NCBI GenBank assembly: GCA_014523665.1
Contig: JAATVR010000003.1
Coordinates: forward strand, 1-7,810
DNA: 7,810 nucleotides
Direction of reading: 5' to 3'
Source: Nitrososphaerales archaeon TH526
Lineage (GTDB): Archaea; Thermoproteota; Nitrososphaeria; Nitrososphaerales; Nitrososphaeraceae
In this document: positions 1-6,169 of the stretch, one piece after another
Layout of the letters: the number at the start of each line of letters is the position of its first letter
How positions within the stretch are numbered: position 1 is the first letter of the stretch
Position numbers and translations under genes: made by a program
Notes under the pieces: model-generated
The model's input: only the letters and a program-made list of their open reading frames with translations
What the model was told of the DNA's origin: nothing
Database searches by the model: none

Positions 1-111
1 AAGTAAGAGTAGCATTTGTTAATGTAGCATTCCGAAGATCAGAATTTGTTAGAGTGACAGAAGTAAGAGTAGCATTTGTTAATGTAGCATTCCGAAGATC
101 AGAATTTGTTA
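1..111. repeat. 60-bp tandem duplication inside the pentapeptide gene
   Basis: Bases 1-51 and 61-111 are identical, giving a period of exactly 60 bp. Sixty bases encode 20 residues, that is four pentapeptides or one complete turn of the predicted beta-helix, so the duplication adds one whole turn without disturbing the fold. Further copies may lie to the left of the window. The 51-base identity without silent changes points to a recent event or to ongoing homogenisation. Confidence 0.9.
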
Positions 112-583
112 AATCTGCATCTCTCAGATCAGTGCTTCTTAGAATTGCATCAAGTAGACTAGAATTTTTCAAGTTAATATCTGACAAATCACCAGAAATT
201 TGTGCATTATCCAGAATTGAGTTCTCAAGATTGGTATTGGAAAGATTAGAATCTGTTATTATTAAAGAATCTAAGTTCGCTCCACTTAGAGTCTTATTTG
301 ATAGATCTAAGTTTTCTAATCTAACCGGCTGTTTAAACTGTGCTCGTAATTCGTTAAACTCTAATACATTGGCTTTAGACTTGCTACTTTCTGTAATGCC
401 AAACACACGTTCTGCGACCGACACTTCATCGTGTTCTAGAAGTCCAGCTAATCTTTTGGGTGTTATACTAACGTAATCGACAACAAAACCAGTAATGATC
501 AATCCGACAATTGGTCCGATTATCATCGTGATAGCTGTTTTTTTGTTATCAGCTATTAGATGTCTTATGCGCTCTCCGAACAT
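1..583 (-). CDS. Membrane-anchored pentapeptide-repeat protein, C-terminus cut by window edge
   Basis: The minus-strand frame opens with ATG at 583 and stays open to base 1, giving 194 codons without a stop, so the 3' end lies outside the window. Residues 1-16 are basic and polar. Residues about 17-36 (ITMIIGPIVGLIITGFVVDY) form a single hydrophobic segment, likely a membrane anchor or uncleaved signal. After a charged linker, from about residue 88 the chain becomes a run of five-residue units of the A(D/N)Lxx type (for example ANLDS, SNLSN, TNLEN, TDLRD, ADLTN, SDLRN). Such runs fold as a right-handed quadrilateral beta-helix. One unit around SGDLSD is a residue short. The last two helical turns are near-identical and come from a 60-bp tandem duplication. 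An in-frame TAA nine bases before the ATG fixes the start. In this family a role in protein interaction or as a surface scaffold is usual; the specific partner cannot be told from sequence. Confidence 0.85.
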   Translation of the reverse strand, partial: MFGERIRHLIADNKKTAITMIIGPIVGLIITGFVVDYVSITPKRLAGLLEHDEVSVAERVFGITESSKSKANVLEFNELRAQFKQPVRLENLDLSNKTLSGANLDSLIITDSNLSNTNLENSILDNAQISGDLSDINLKNSSLLDAILRSTDLRDADLTNSDLRNATLTNATLTSVTLTNSDLRNATLTNATLT

Positions 584-632
584 GATACGTTAGTAGCTTC
601 TCGTGCGTGAAACTAGTAAAAAAAGAATTTTT

Positions 633-809
633 CTATGAACACCACACCACACCACACCACACCAGCAATAGCCCGTTGACATCATACGGGATGTATTCTC
701 CAGTCTTTTCATCATAATATTTGCTTTTAGATTTGAATCCACAGCGGGCCACTAATGCGTCAAGTCGCTATATGTCTTATACATTTAAACGGAATTCGCC
801 ATATCGCAT
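633..809 (-). pseudogene. Possible gene relic with two in-frame stops
   Basis: Reading the minus strand from an ATG at 809, the frame encodes MRYGEFRLNV, then TAA, two codons later TAG, and then 44 open codons to a TAG at 633. The first 32 or so of these residues have the look of a real protein (RLDALVARCGFKS, then KYYDEKTGEYIPYDVNG). The tail of the frame runs through the CACCA microsatellite and becomes a Val/Trp/Cys artefact. I do not recognise the family. It may be a decayed fragment of a larger gene, or chance. The call rests only on the composition of the residues and on the two stops falling in one continuous frame. Confidence 0.22.
640..664. repeat. Pentanucleotide microsatellite (CACCA)x5
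   Basis: Five perfect copies of CACCA (TGGTG on the minus strand) lie 57 bases upstream of the pentapeptide-repeat gene start. This is G/C-rich sequence in otherwise AT-rich surroundings. Simple repeats of five bases can change copy number by strand slippage. At this position a change would alter promoter spacing rather than the reading frame of the gene, because an in-frame TAA separates the two. Confidence 0.9.
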
Positions 810-949
810 CCACTCAATATTTAGTCACTTAGTATCATCATATTATATACTGAATTTCTTTCTATCATGATTATTTGGTGGATTATATCATATAATTAAA
901 GTAGAAGAATTTGCCTCGATACTCTCTTTCTCGAACTTTCTAATAATCA

Positions 950-1585
950 CTACAGTATTACAGATACAGTATTAGAACCAGAGTTTGCTACGTATACATA
1001 ATCTCGCAGTATAGCAATCGATTCTGGGAATTTTCCAACGGTTATATTCTTTATTACAGTGTTATTGGCTGAATCAATTACAGATACAGTATTAGAACCA
1101 TAGTTTGCTACGTATACAGATTCTCCTAATGGAGAAATAGCAATAAATCTGGGGTCATCTACGACAGTTATATTCTTTATTACAGTGGTATTGGTTGAAT
1201 CAATTACAGATACAGTATTAGAACCATAGTTTGCTACGTATACATAATCTTCAAACGGATACGATGAAGCAATAAATCTGGGGTCATCTCCAACGGCTAT
1301 AGTCTTTACAGTAGTTATGGCTGGATTAATTACAGATACTGTATTAGAACCAGAATTTGCTACATATACAGATTCTTCAGTTATGCTAGTATTACCAAGA
1401 TAACTAATAGAAATTGGACGGTTTCCAACATTAAATTGGGGACTCATTAACACATTTGTTTGGTTTGCAATTGATTCTAACTTGTTTTGGCTAAGTTGGG
1501 CTTCAGTATTATTATTCATCAGTGTGGTATATAGCAATAGTACTAGTAGACAACATATGGCTGGGATTAGTCGATGATTTATCAC
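950..1585 (-). CDS. Exported YVTN-type beta-propeller protein, short four-repeat form
   Basis: This 211-residue protein starts at GTG (1585). There is no ATG, GTG or TTG upstream in frame before a TGA, and the GTG start restores a full signal peptide: a short basic N-terminus, a hydrophobic core about 7-22 (IPAICCLLVLLLYTTL), and likely cleavage near TEA-Q. The mature part consists of 40-42-residue repeats opening with VYVAN(S/Y)GSNTVSVI and closing with an (I/V)TVxxDPRFIAI-like strand pair. These are YVTN/NHL-like propeller blades. Three complete units lie between a second half-unit at the N-terminus (from about residue 50) and a first half-unit at the C-terminus, which together make a fourth. 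Full YVTN propellers usually have about seven blades, so this one is small. It probably acts outside the membrane in ligand or protein binding; no catalytic residues are seen. It lies 28 bases downstream of the next gene on the same strand. Confidence 0.9.
   Translation of the reverse strand: MINHRLIPAICCLLVLLLYTTLMNNNTEAQLSQNKLESIANQTNVLMSPQFNVGNRPISISYLGNTSITEESVYVANSGSNTVSVINPAITTVKTIAVGDDPRFIASSYPFEDYVYVANYGSNTVSVIDSTNTTVIKNITVVDDPRFIAISPLGESVYVANYGSNTVSVIDSANNTVIKNITVGKFPESIAILRDYVYVANSGSNTVSVIL
961..1352. repeat. DNA-level blade repeats within the propeller gene
   Basis: The 20-mer CAGATACAGTATTAGAACCA occurs identically at 961-980, 1081-1100 and 1207-1226, and with one change at 1333-1352. 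Spacings are 120, 126 and 126 bases, matching 40, 42 and 42 residues. Similarity extends well beyond the 20-mer. Such high identity between blades indicates recent duplication and makes the locus prone to gain or loss of blades by recombination. Confidence 0.88.
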
Positions 1586-1613
1586 TTTAGCTCTAGCACT
1601 GACTTCAAATGGG

Positions 1614-1979
1614 TTATAATACAGAACAAGATAAGTTTTGCTTCAAATTAGATGATATGCTAACTCTGGGTCTAGAAGATTTCATCTCTCTGAAGTTGTT
1701 ACGGGTATGCTTACATATTCGTTCATTATTTGTCTGTTTTGATTGTATTACAGACTTCAATTGATTGATGAGTTTATGTTGAGATAATAGTAGCGCCATG
1801 ATGACGGGTTCGGCGGGAAATGGATGATCGTGGATATTTATGGCTATCGCATATTTATAACAGTCATTTAACAATTTGATCATTATAGCTTTATCATCTT
1901 CTGATGGCAGCTTTTCTATGAAACCGCGCCATGCTTCGATTTCTCTAGTAAGTACATTTTCTTCTGGAAATAAGCTCAT
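1614..1979 (-). CDS. Hypothetical small helical protein, likely conserved in thaumarchaea
   Basis: This 121-residue soluble protein starts at ATG (1979). There is no signal peptide or membrane segment. Residues 1-75 look like a helical domain rich in charged and aliphatic residues, with an HDHPFPAEPVIMALLLSQHK stretch at about 50-69 that has the look of a conserved motif. The last 45 residues are basic and polar and look less constrained. From memory, similar proteins with a HPFP.EPVIMALLLSQHK-like motif occur in Nitrososphaerales, but I cannot name a family or function. A GGTGAT string touches the ATG directly, too close for a normal Shine-Dalgarno site. A weak TATA-like AATAATAG lies about 28 bases upstream (2003-2010), which fits a leaderless transcript. 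The YVTN gene follows 28 bases downstream and may be co-transcribed. Confidence 0.6.
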   Translation of the reverse strand: MSLFPEENVLTREIEAWRGFIEKLPSEDDKAIMIKLLNDCYKYAIAINIHDHPFPAEPVIMALLLSQHKLINQLKSVIQSKQTNNERICKHTRNNFREMKSSRPRVSISSNLKQNLSCSVL

Positions 1980-2222
1980 ATCACCATCGATCGTGAGCTC
2001 TACTATTATTCACTGAAGTAACATGTCGGCTGGGAGTGGGGATCTCTTCCCATCCCATGGTCCGTCGGGAATAATTATTTTTGGTGAATATCCATCATGC
2101 CAAGACAAAGCCGAACAAGACTTGTTCCACCAAAACCGGAGCCCAAAAAAAGTCAAGCTCTCGAACAATAGAAGAATATAATGTAATAGAGCAAAGAAGA
2201 GCCAGCATTGTGTGAGCTTGAC

Positions 2223-2316
2223 ATGGAAATTCAATGCCCGCGATGTAATGAGATTATAGAGCTAGTTAAGTTTCATCTTCCATAAATTAGTGTACTATTG
2301 TAAGAATTGCAGCTAA
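2223..2316 (+). pseudogene. Small zinc-ribbon gene broken by a frameshift
   Basis: From ATG at 2223 the plus strand reads MEIQCPRCNEIIELVKFHLP and then stops at TAA (2283-2285). Moving one base to the frame beginning at 2281 gives HKLVYYCKNCS and a stop at 2314-2316. Joined, the two parts make a compact protein with CPRC and CKNC separated by about 17 residues, the classical layout of a four-cysteine zinc ribbon. Both cysteine pairs sit in good codons on either side of the shift, which argues against chance. The break must fall between 2266 and 2282. In the same frame upstream, 2098-2172 encodes a Pro/Lys-rich MPRQSRTRLVPPKPEPKKSQ-like stretch ended by stops, which may be more of the same decayed gene. 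It could be true decay or a sequencing error. Confidence 0.4.
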
Positions 2317-2452
2317 TATAACTAAACATTAACATTATCAGAAATCATAGCCCCAGTCAGAGATCATCAGATCAGACTGAATAGCATACTTTTGACAAAT
2401 TCAAGCCAGTAATCTGCTCTTAATATTCAAACTAATAAAAGAAAGTTGAGAT

Positions 2453-2869
2453 TTATGGACCGAATATACCAGAAGCAGACAACGCTTCATTGACTTCATT
2501 TATTATTGCTTCTGCCAATTGGTCTGCCGGGTCAGGATCTTGTTCTTCAGTACTTATTGTTTCATCATCGTCTTGTTCAGCTGTTGTCGGCCCGCTGTTA
2601 ACGTCATTAGAATCGGTCGAATCAGTAGAATCTTCTTCTATGGTCCCATCTGTTTTTTCGCTGGGTGTTATACCCTGTGGATTGACATTGCCAGAGCCAG
2701 TATCATGTGAGCTATCTGTGGCAACAGTATTGCTATCTAATTTTTCTGGAGCTGGAGTAATCTGTGCAAAAACTGAGTTCTGATTATCTGCAGTCACACT
2801 AGACATGATCGTGCATATTAGTAAGAGCCCGGATAATATTCCATATTTGATATATTGAACGTGAGTCAT
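2453..2869 (-). CDS. Secreted low-complexity acidic protein
   Basis: This 138-residue protein starts at ATG (2869). It has an N-terminal signal sequence: a short polar start, a hydrophobic core about residues 11-25 (ILSGLLLICTIMSSV), and a likely cleavage after SVFA-Q near residue 35, typical of thaumarchaeal exported proteins. The mature chain is strongly acidic and poor in aromatic residues, with Ser/Thr/Asp/Glu-rich disorder from about 48 to 112. It closes with a short probable amphipathic helix (DQLAEAIINEVNEALSASG) near the C-terminus. No enzyme motif or second membrane segment is seen. It is probably an extracellular or surface-associated protein of unknown role. A TATA-like AATATAGA on the minus strand lies about 35 bases before the start. 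It is divergent from the secreted protein gene at 3117 and shares the 247-bp intergenic region with it. Confidence 0.75.
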   Translation of the reverse strand: MTHVQYIKYGILSGLLLICTIMSSVTADNQNSVFAQITPAPEKLDSNTVATDSSHDTGSGNVNPQGITPSEKTDGTIEEDSTDSTDSNDVNSGPTTAEQDDDETISTEEQDPDPADQLAEAIINEVNEALSASGIFGP

Positions 2870-3085
2870 ACTGTTGTCTAGAGTATACTAAGTTGACAAG
2901 TCTATATTTCAGTTGATTAAGTTTTATCTTATAATTATACTATAAATGATTTCACTTTTGTAATTGGACTAGAATACTGATCTCCGATTCCATATCTGTA
3001 TTGGTCTATAGATAGTTGTATTATGGAACTAAAATTCTTCTTGCTTGTTTAATAATATATCTCGGCGAGATATTAGCGATATAAC

Positions 3086-3093
3086 TTTTATAT
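3086..3093 (+). promoter_or_regulatory. TATA box of the sequon-rich secreted protein
   Basis: TTTTATAT is centred about 28 bases before ATG 3117. In archaea this spacing places transcription initiation at or next to the A of the start codon, so the mRNA should be leaderless. It independently supports 3117 over the TTG start at 3045. Confidence 0.6.
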
Positions 3094-3116
3094 CATATGG
3101 TAACTTTTGGTTGGTA

Positions 3117-3632
3117 ATGAAACAAATATTTATTGTCGCTGTCGCACTTTCATTAGTAGCATCTATATCCGGATTGACAACCTCGGAGGTATTCGGTCAG
3201 AATGCTACGTCATCAAACCAAACACAAGCAACAGGGCAGCAAAATACTACAAATGCCAACTCGACATCATCCAATTTAACGCAAGCAGCAGCAGGACCCG
3301 GACCTATGGGTGTTCTTACACAATCAGATTTCGGAGAACTAACAGATAATATAAATTCAGCACGTGAAGCTCTAAAAGACAATGATACCGCGGGAGCAAT
3401 AGGCGATTTAGGTTCTGCTGAGACTGAAGTAAGAGTTTTCATGACACAGGTTGGAGGAGAAGATAGTCCAGGTGGGCAACAATTGTTGACGGTATTAAAT
3501 CACATAAACATGGCTCAAGATTCCTCAGGGAATAATGATACTCTGAAAGCATTTCAAGAAATAAACTCAGCAGACACAGAATTACTTAAGATAACTCAGA
3601 AACTACCAGCAGACGAAGACGAAGACGATTAG
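3117..3632 (+). CDS. Secreted sequon-rich protein of thaumarchaeal type
   Basis: The frame is open from 3045, but ATG at 3117 is the right start. It gives a clean signal peptide (MKQIFIVAVALSLVASISG, then cleavage near EVFG-Q), and a TATA box lies 24-31 bases upstream of it. The protein is 171 residues. Residues about 29-60 form an Asn/Thr/Ser/Gln linker with five N-x-S/T sequons; two more lie in the later domain. From about 65 there is a helical domain (SDFGELTDNINSAREALKDN, later LLTVLNHINMAQDSSG) resembling small helical secreted domains repeated in many thaumarchaeal proteins. It ends in an acidic DEDEDD tail. It is probably glycosylated and acts at the cell surface; the function is unknown. 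A terminator-like hairpin overlaps the stop codon. Confidence 0.82.
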   Translation: MKQIFIVAVALSLVASISGLTTSEVFGQNATSSNQTQATGQQNTTNANSTSSNLTQAAAGPGPMGVLTQSDFGELTDNINSAREALKDNDTAGAIGDLGSAETEVRVFMTQVGGEDSPGGQQLLTVLNHINMAQDSSGNNDTLKAFQEINSADTELLKITQKLPADEDEDD

Positions 3633-3656
3633 GAAGATCGTCTATTTCCAATTTTT
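3623..3656 (+). terminator. Hairpin plus T-run overlapping the stop codon
   Basis: AGACGAT (3623-3629) and ATCGTCT (3637-3643) form a perfect 7-bp stem with a 7-base loop that contains the TAG stop of the secreted protein gene. It is followed by an ATTTCCAATTTTT tract. Archaeal termination relies mainly on T-runs, so the hairpin may be an aid or chance. Confidence 0.45.
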
Positions 3657-3918
3657 CTAACGAAAATTCTGACGATGATACGACAATATAATTCTGATAG
3701 CTTTGAGCTTATCGGCTTTTATACTTCCATCTGATATGGTCTGGCAATAGAAATTCATCTTTTGACAGATAAGTAGAAGATTGAATTTAACACTATCATT
3801 TTAGAAAATGTTGATATGGATCTGGGGGGGCTCATCTCAACGATCTCATAAATAGATACAAATAACAAAGTTGCTTAATAGATAAAAGTAACCAGGAATT
3901 ACTTACAGTATTAACCAA

Positions 3919-4113
3919 ATGACATTAAGTCTGAATTGTAAAGAAGCCGGCGACCCAGTATGTACTCATACTATGTATGGCGACACGGAAGAAGAACTTC
4001 TTGCCAATGCAAAGAAGCATGGAATTGAAGTGCACGGATACACAGAAGAAACATGGAATGAAGAAATCGCAAAGAATGCGGAAAATTTCCGGAAGCTAAT
4101 CAAGCAGTCATAA
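3919..4113 (+). CDS. DUF1059 family small protein
   Basis: This complete 64-residue protein starts at ATG (3919). The sequence opens MTLSLNCKEAGDPVCTHTMYGDTEEEL and continues with an AKKHGIEVHGYTEE segment. These match the DUF1059 pattern: Cys7, Gly11, Cys15-x-His17, then a Gly-x-Thr-x-x-Glu turn leading into a helix with Lys-Lys-His-Gly. Family members are 50-65 residues long, so this one is full length. Function is not established; the two cysteines and histidines could bind a metal, but that is inference. It stands alone, with its own possible terminator just downstream at 4124-4160. No strong TATA box is seen; TTAATAGATAAAAG lies about 35 bases upstream of the start. Confidence 0.9.
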   Translation: MTLSLNCKEAGDPVCTHTMYGDTEEELLANAKKHGIEVHGYTEETWNEEIAKNAENFRKLIKQS

Positions 4114-4123
4114 AGTGTACTCA

Positions 4124-4160
4124 AAGCTAAATCAGCTTCCGTATTTTTATTTAGTTTATC
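4124..4160 (+). terminator. Possible terminator of the DUF1059 gene
   Basis: AAGCT (4124-4128) and AGCTT (4134-4138) form a short 5-bp stem with a 5-base loop ten bases after the stop codon. A T-rich tract with a five-T run (4144-4148) follows, suitable for archaeal T-run termination. Confidence 0.45.
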
Positions 4161-4269
4161 TAGTATACTGTATACTTTGAATATATACATACTTTTATAG
4201 AAGATTGTACTATAAGATGCTGAATAGAAATATGGGTTTCACGATGAAACACTGTGCCAATTCGTTTAT

Positions 4270-4566
4270 ATGGGTTTTTACACATTGAGTGGCAAACCTA
4301 GATGGGCATGTGCTATGTGCGGAATGTACTCCTCCCGTAAGTTCAGTGTCAAGCGGCATATCAACAATTTGCACGATGGCATTGGAAACATTGTTTCATT
4401 TATTGACTATATCGCTTGTCGACGCAATGGAACTTATTTTCCTAATCCGATTCCTAATTACTTGGTCAAACAGACTCAGACGGTAGCTCCAAATAATCGA
4501 CCGTTGGATGTTATGAAAGATGAGCTCTTTCGTACTGCATTAAGAAAGAGCTTCGGATATACTTAG
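4270..4566 (+). CDS. Short single C2H2 zinc-finger protein
   Basis: This 98-residue protein starts at ATG (4270); the frame is closed upstream by TGA at 4244-4249, so no earlier start is possible. One C2H2 finger spans residues 14-35: Cys14-x2-Cys17-x12-His30-x4-His35, with the intervening SRKFSVKRHINNLH giving a helix like that of eukaryotic-type fingers. It is followed by the conserved block IV-FIDYI-R-NG-Y-P at about 40-53, which is shared with the paralogue at 6148-6486. The C-terminal part ends in a helix (DVMKDELFRTALRKS). Proteins of this layout are common and paralogous in Nitrososphaerales; DNA binding or regulation is plausible but unproven, since one finger rarely binds specifically alone. 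TATAAG near 4212 would give a leader of about 30 bases, and a short overlapping frame begins at 4232. Confidence 0.85.
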   Translation: MGFYTLSGKPRWACAMCGMYSSRKFSVKRHINNLHDGIGNIVSFIDYIACRRNGTYFPNPIPNYLVKQTQTVAPNNRPLDVMKDELFRTALRKSFGYT

Positions 4567-5126
4567 GTCAGATACTAAGAAATTACATAGCATAAACATA
4601 AGCTTGGAACAAATATCATTCACACAAAATATAGTATTTGATCTAGTACTTGTCAGATCTAGTAATCTAATGTTGAAGCAAATAACTTTGTGTAAATTCA
4701 CAATTTTTATCGATGTTTGTTTGATGTGGTGCATTACCTCTTTTTCTTCCTTTCCTAAGAAAACATCCCTATGACATGACAAGTTCATTTTTGGATCAAT
4801 ATTTATTATAACTACAAAAGTTAGAGGCTAATTCTTGTTGATCATAACTTCCTTAACATAAAGTTTATCTGTGGTAAGGAGATCCAGGCGTTCATATTGC
4901 AATATTTATTCAATTAGAAATAGTGATAAACTTCTATGTCATTGACTATTCATTCCGTTCGCTATTCCATGTTTGCATATTTGCTTGAATTTACTCATTT
5001 TTTTGTATGTGATGTTTCAGCTACCGACAGTCAGATCCTGACATCAATGCTGTATCCAAGTCTTTATTATCGAAAAAATCAATTGCTGACTTGCATTACT
5101 AATTACAATTTGCCTTTTCGGCCTTA
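4567..5126. other. Gene-free AT-rich stretch
   Basis: About 560 bases hold no convincing coding frame on either strand. The open frames here (minus 4540-4788, plus 4936-5163) lack family-like sequence and overlap real genes at their ends. It contains the possible terminator at 4688-4708 and a direct repeat GATCTAGTA at 4640-4648 and 4656-4664. I see no tRNA or other structured RNA. Confidence 0.55.
4688..4708 (+). terminator. Possible terminator downstream of the C2H2 gene
   Basis: TTGTG (4688-4692) and CACAA (4699-4703) form a 5-bp stem with a 6-base loop, directly followed by five T. It lies 122 bases beyond the stop of the C2H2 gene on the same strand. Confidence 0.35.
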
Positions 5127-5717
5127 TCAGCGATTAACCTTTTCCCATCTCTTGAATCTATAATAAGTACATATTCTTTGCCTTCGCAATTCCCTTGATT
5201 GTGATTTTATGTCGCTAACTGATTCGAATTGCGCTTCAACTACAGTAACTATTCTTTTATACACTGATAATAAAAAGGGCTTGTTTGAAGCTGTGACATC
5301 AATATTCTCACCATGCAAATATCCTTCAATAACTTCTTGATTACCTGAATAGTAATCGTTATCATAATCAGGTTTGGAGGATTTTTCATTTTCATTCTCG
5401 TCCTTCTTTTTGAAGAGAAACCATTCCTTGAAATCGGCGTAGTCGTCTTTAACAAGTCCAATCCCTAAGCCAGCAAGTATAGCTGCAGGAATAGGCGTAC
5501 CTCTAAAAAATAGAGACAGCATTAATAATGCACCTATTTGACCATGATGCATCCTTCTATTGAAAAAATATACTTTTTGAGGCGGGGAAGGAGGCGATCC
5601 TGTTGGATTTGTCCGATTTTTATTGTTCCAATAACCTGCTAATACTTCTGCCGCAGTCAGACCGAGAATGAGTCCTCCCTCAACTCCTAAACCGCATAAA
5701 AGCCCGTATAACACCAT
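5127..5717 (-). CDS. Thaumarchaeal membrane protein with RRMHHG motif
   Basis: This 196-residue protein starts at ATG (5717). A Gly-rich hydrophobic segment at about 2-28 (LLCGLGVEGGLILGLTAAEV) is followed by a Pro/Ser-rich loop (about 36-47). Next comes FFNRRMHHG (51-59) and two closely spaced hydrophobic stretches (about 60-72 and 74-89), ending in GLVKDDYADFKEWF (87-100). The RRMHHG...D-D-D-EWF layout occurs in small archaeal membrane proteins of unknown function; the histidines and aspartates could be functional, but this is inference. After the membrane part comes a highly charged linker (about 101-126) and a soluble, probably cytoplasmic, basic C-terminus. A TATA box 25-32 bases upstream of ATG supports the start and a leaderless transcript. 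It appears to be a single-gene unit. Confidence 0.8.
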   Translation of the reverse strand: MVLYGLLCGLGVEGGLILGLTAAEVLAGYWNNKNRTNPTGSPPSPPQKVYFFNRRMHHGQIGALLMLSLFFRGTPIPAAILAGLGIGLVKDDYADFKEWFLFKKKDENENEKSSKPDYDNDYYSGNQEVIEGYLHGENIDVTASNKPFLLSVYKRIVTVVEAQFESVSDIKSQSRELRRQRICTYYRFKRWEKVNR

Positions 5718-5742
5718 ATAAATATAGATTTGAAATTATTCA

Positions 5743-5748
5743 TTATAA
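5743..5748 (-). promoter_or_regulatory. TATA box of the RRMHHG membrane protein
   Basis: On the minus strand ACTTATAATG contains TTATAA centred 28 bases before ATG 5717. This is the spacing expected for a leaderless archaeal transcript. Confidence 0.55.
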
Positions 5749-5908
5749 GTATTACACTACTCTGTGAAATCATCACTTCGGTTGCTGCTTCGAGTAATCA
5801 TATTGAGACACCATGATATCGGCACGATCGTCTGGACATCAATTAGAATTGGTCAAAGTTGGTTTACAAATTATTCCTATATATCTATTAAGTCTGATAT
5901 CATAATAT

Positions 5909-6169
5909 CTAAACACGTCCAAACTTTGTACGTAGACTATTCAAAAATGACTCTAGATAAGCATTATTCTCTGCCGTATTGGATAAAATACTATTTAGAG
6001 CGAATATTTGTGCGGCAGATTGCGGAGGGAAGCTCTTGTACAACAACTCTTTAAGCTCATGAAGCTTCAACTCAAGTTCTGTGAGCTGATTTGAAGTGTA
6101 TGGCGTTTTCTGGTTGACTGACCATTGAGGAGTTTCAGAGCTACCGTCTAACGCTCTCCCGTGTCCCAT
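5909..6169 (-). CDS. C-terminal helical half of a frameshifted C2H2 protein
   Basis: If read alone, this is an 86-residue protein from ATG 6169. Its first part (GHGRALDGSSETPQWS) is linker-like. From about residue 27 it forms a leucine-heptad helix (NQLTELELKLHELKELL), then FPPQSAAQIFALNSIL and a closing helix (NNAYLESFLNSLRTKF). This fits the C-terminal helical part that follows the finger in longer thaumarchaeal C2H2 proteins. Its frame overlaps the end of the upstream finger-encoding frame by 22 bases and continues open upstream as TSPNSINS before the ATG, so the ATG is probably not a true start. Restoring one C in the run at 6186-6189 fuses both into one 192-residue protein (5909-6486). 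It is probably not translated independently unless reinitiation or programmed frameshifting occurs. Confidence 0.62.
   Translation of the reverse strand: MGHGRALDGSSETPQWSVNQKTPYTSNQLTELELKLHELKELLYKSFPPQSAAQIFALNSILSNTAENNAYLESFLNSLRTKFGRV

Larger units (their letters stand above)
584..949. other. Intergenic stretch without an intact gene
   Basis: This stretch of about 370 bases holds the microsatellite at 640-664 and the possible relic at 633-809. The remainder, 810-949, is AT-rich and I see no start-stop frame, hairpin terminator or RNA gene in it. It should contain the promoter of the pentapeptide gene, but no clear TATA box stands out. Confidence 0.6.

Noticed and set aside
54..476. Plus-strand open frame of 140 codons
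   Set aside because: It is the antisense shadow of the pentapeptide-repeat gene, whose minus-strand frame shows the clear A(D/N)Lxx pattern.
2010..2234. Minus-strand open frame of 74 codons with a hydrophobic N-terminal half
   Set aside because: No recognisable family and no clear promoter; it lies antisense to the zinc-ribbon relic. It could be real as the first gene of the 1979-950 unit, but the evidence is too thin.
2490..2783. Two plus-strand open frames over the acidic secreted protein
   Set aside because: Low-complexity Ser/Val-rich shadows of the acidic repeat-like coding sequence on the minus strand; no start signals.
3045..3116. TTG start extending the sequon-rich secreted protein by 24 residues
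   Set aside because: It would bury the signal peptide, and the TATA box at 3086-3093 lies inside the extension.
3657..3758. Minus-strand frame of 33 codons (MNFYCQTISDGS...)
   Set aside because: Protein-like in parts, but short, without promoter or recognisable motif, and the neighbouring frame looks equally protein-like; it overlaps the terminator T-run.
3824..3830. Run of seven G in AT-rich intergenic DNA
   Set aside because: Unusual, but with no gene frame crossing it and no pairing partner it has no supported role.
4540..4788. Minus-strand open frame of 82 codons
   Set aside because: Overlaps the end of the C2H2 gene, has no family-like sequence, and lies in T-rich DNA that opens frames by chance.
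4936..5163. Plus-strand open frame of 75 codons
   Set aside because: No motif, no promoter, and overlaps the 3' end of the better supported minus-strand membrane protein.
5764..6054. Plus-strand open frame of 96 codons
   Set aside because: Antisense to the leucine-heptad helix frame at 5909-6169, which has much better protein character.
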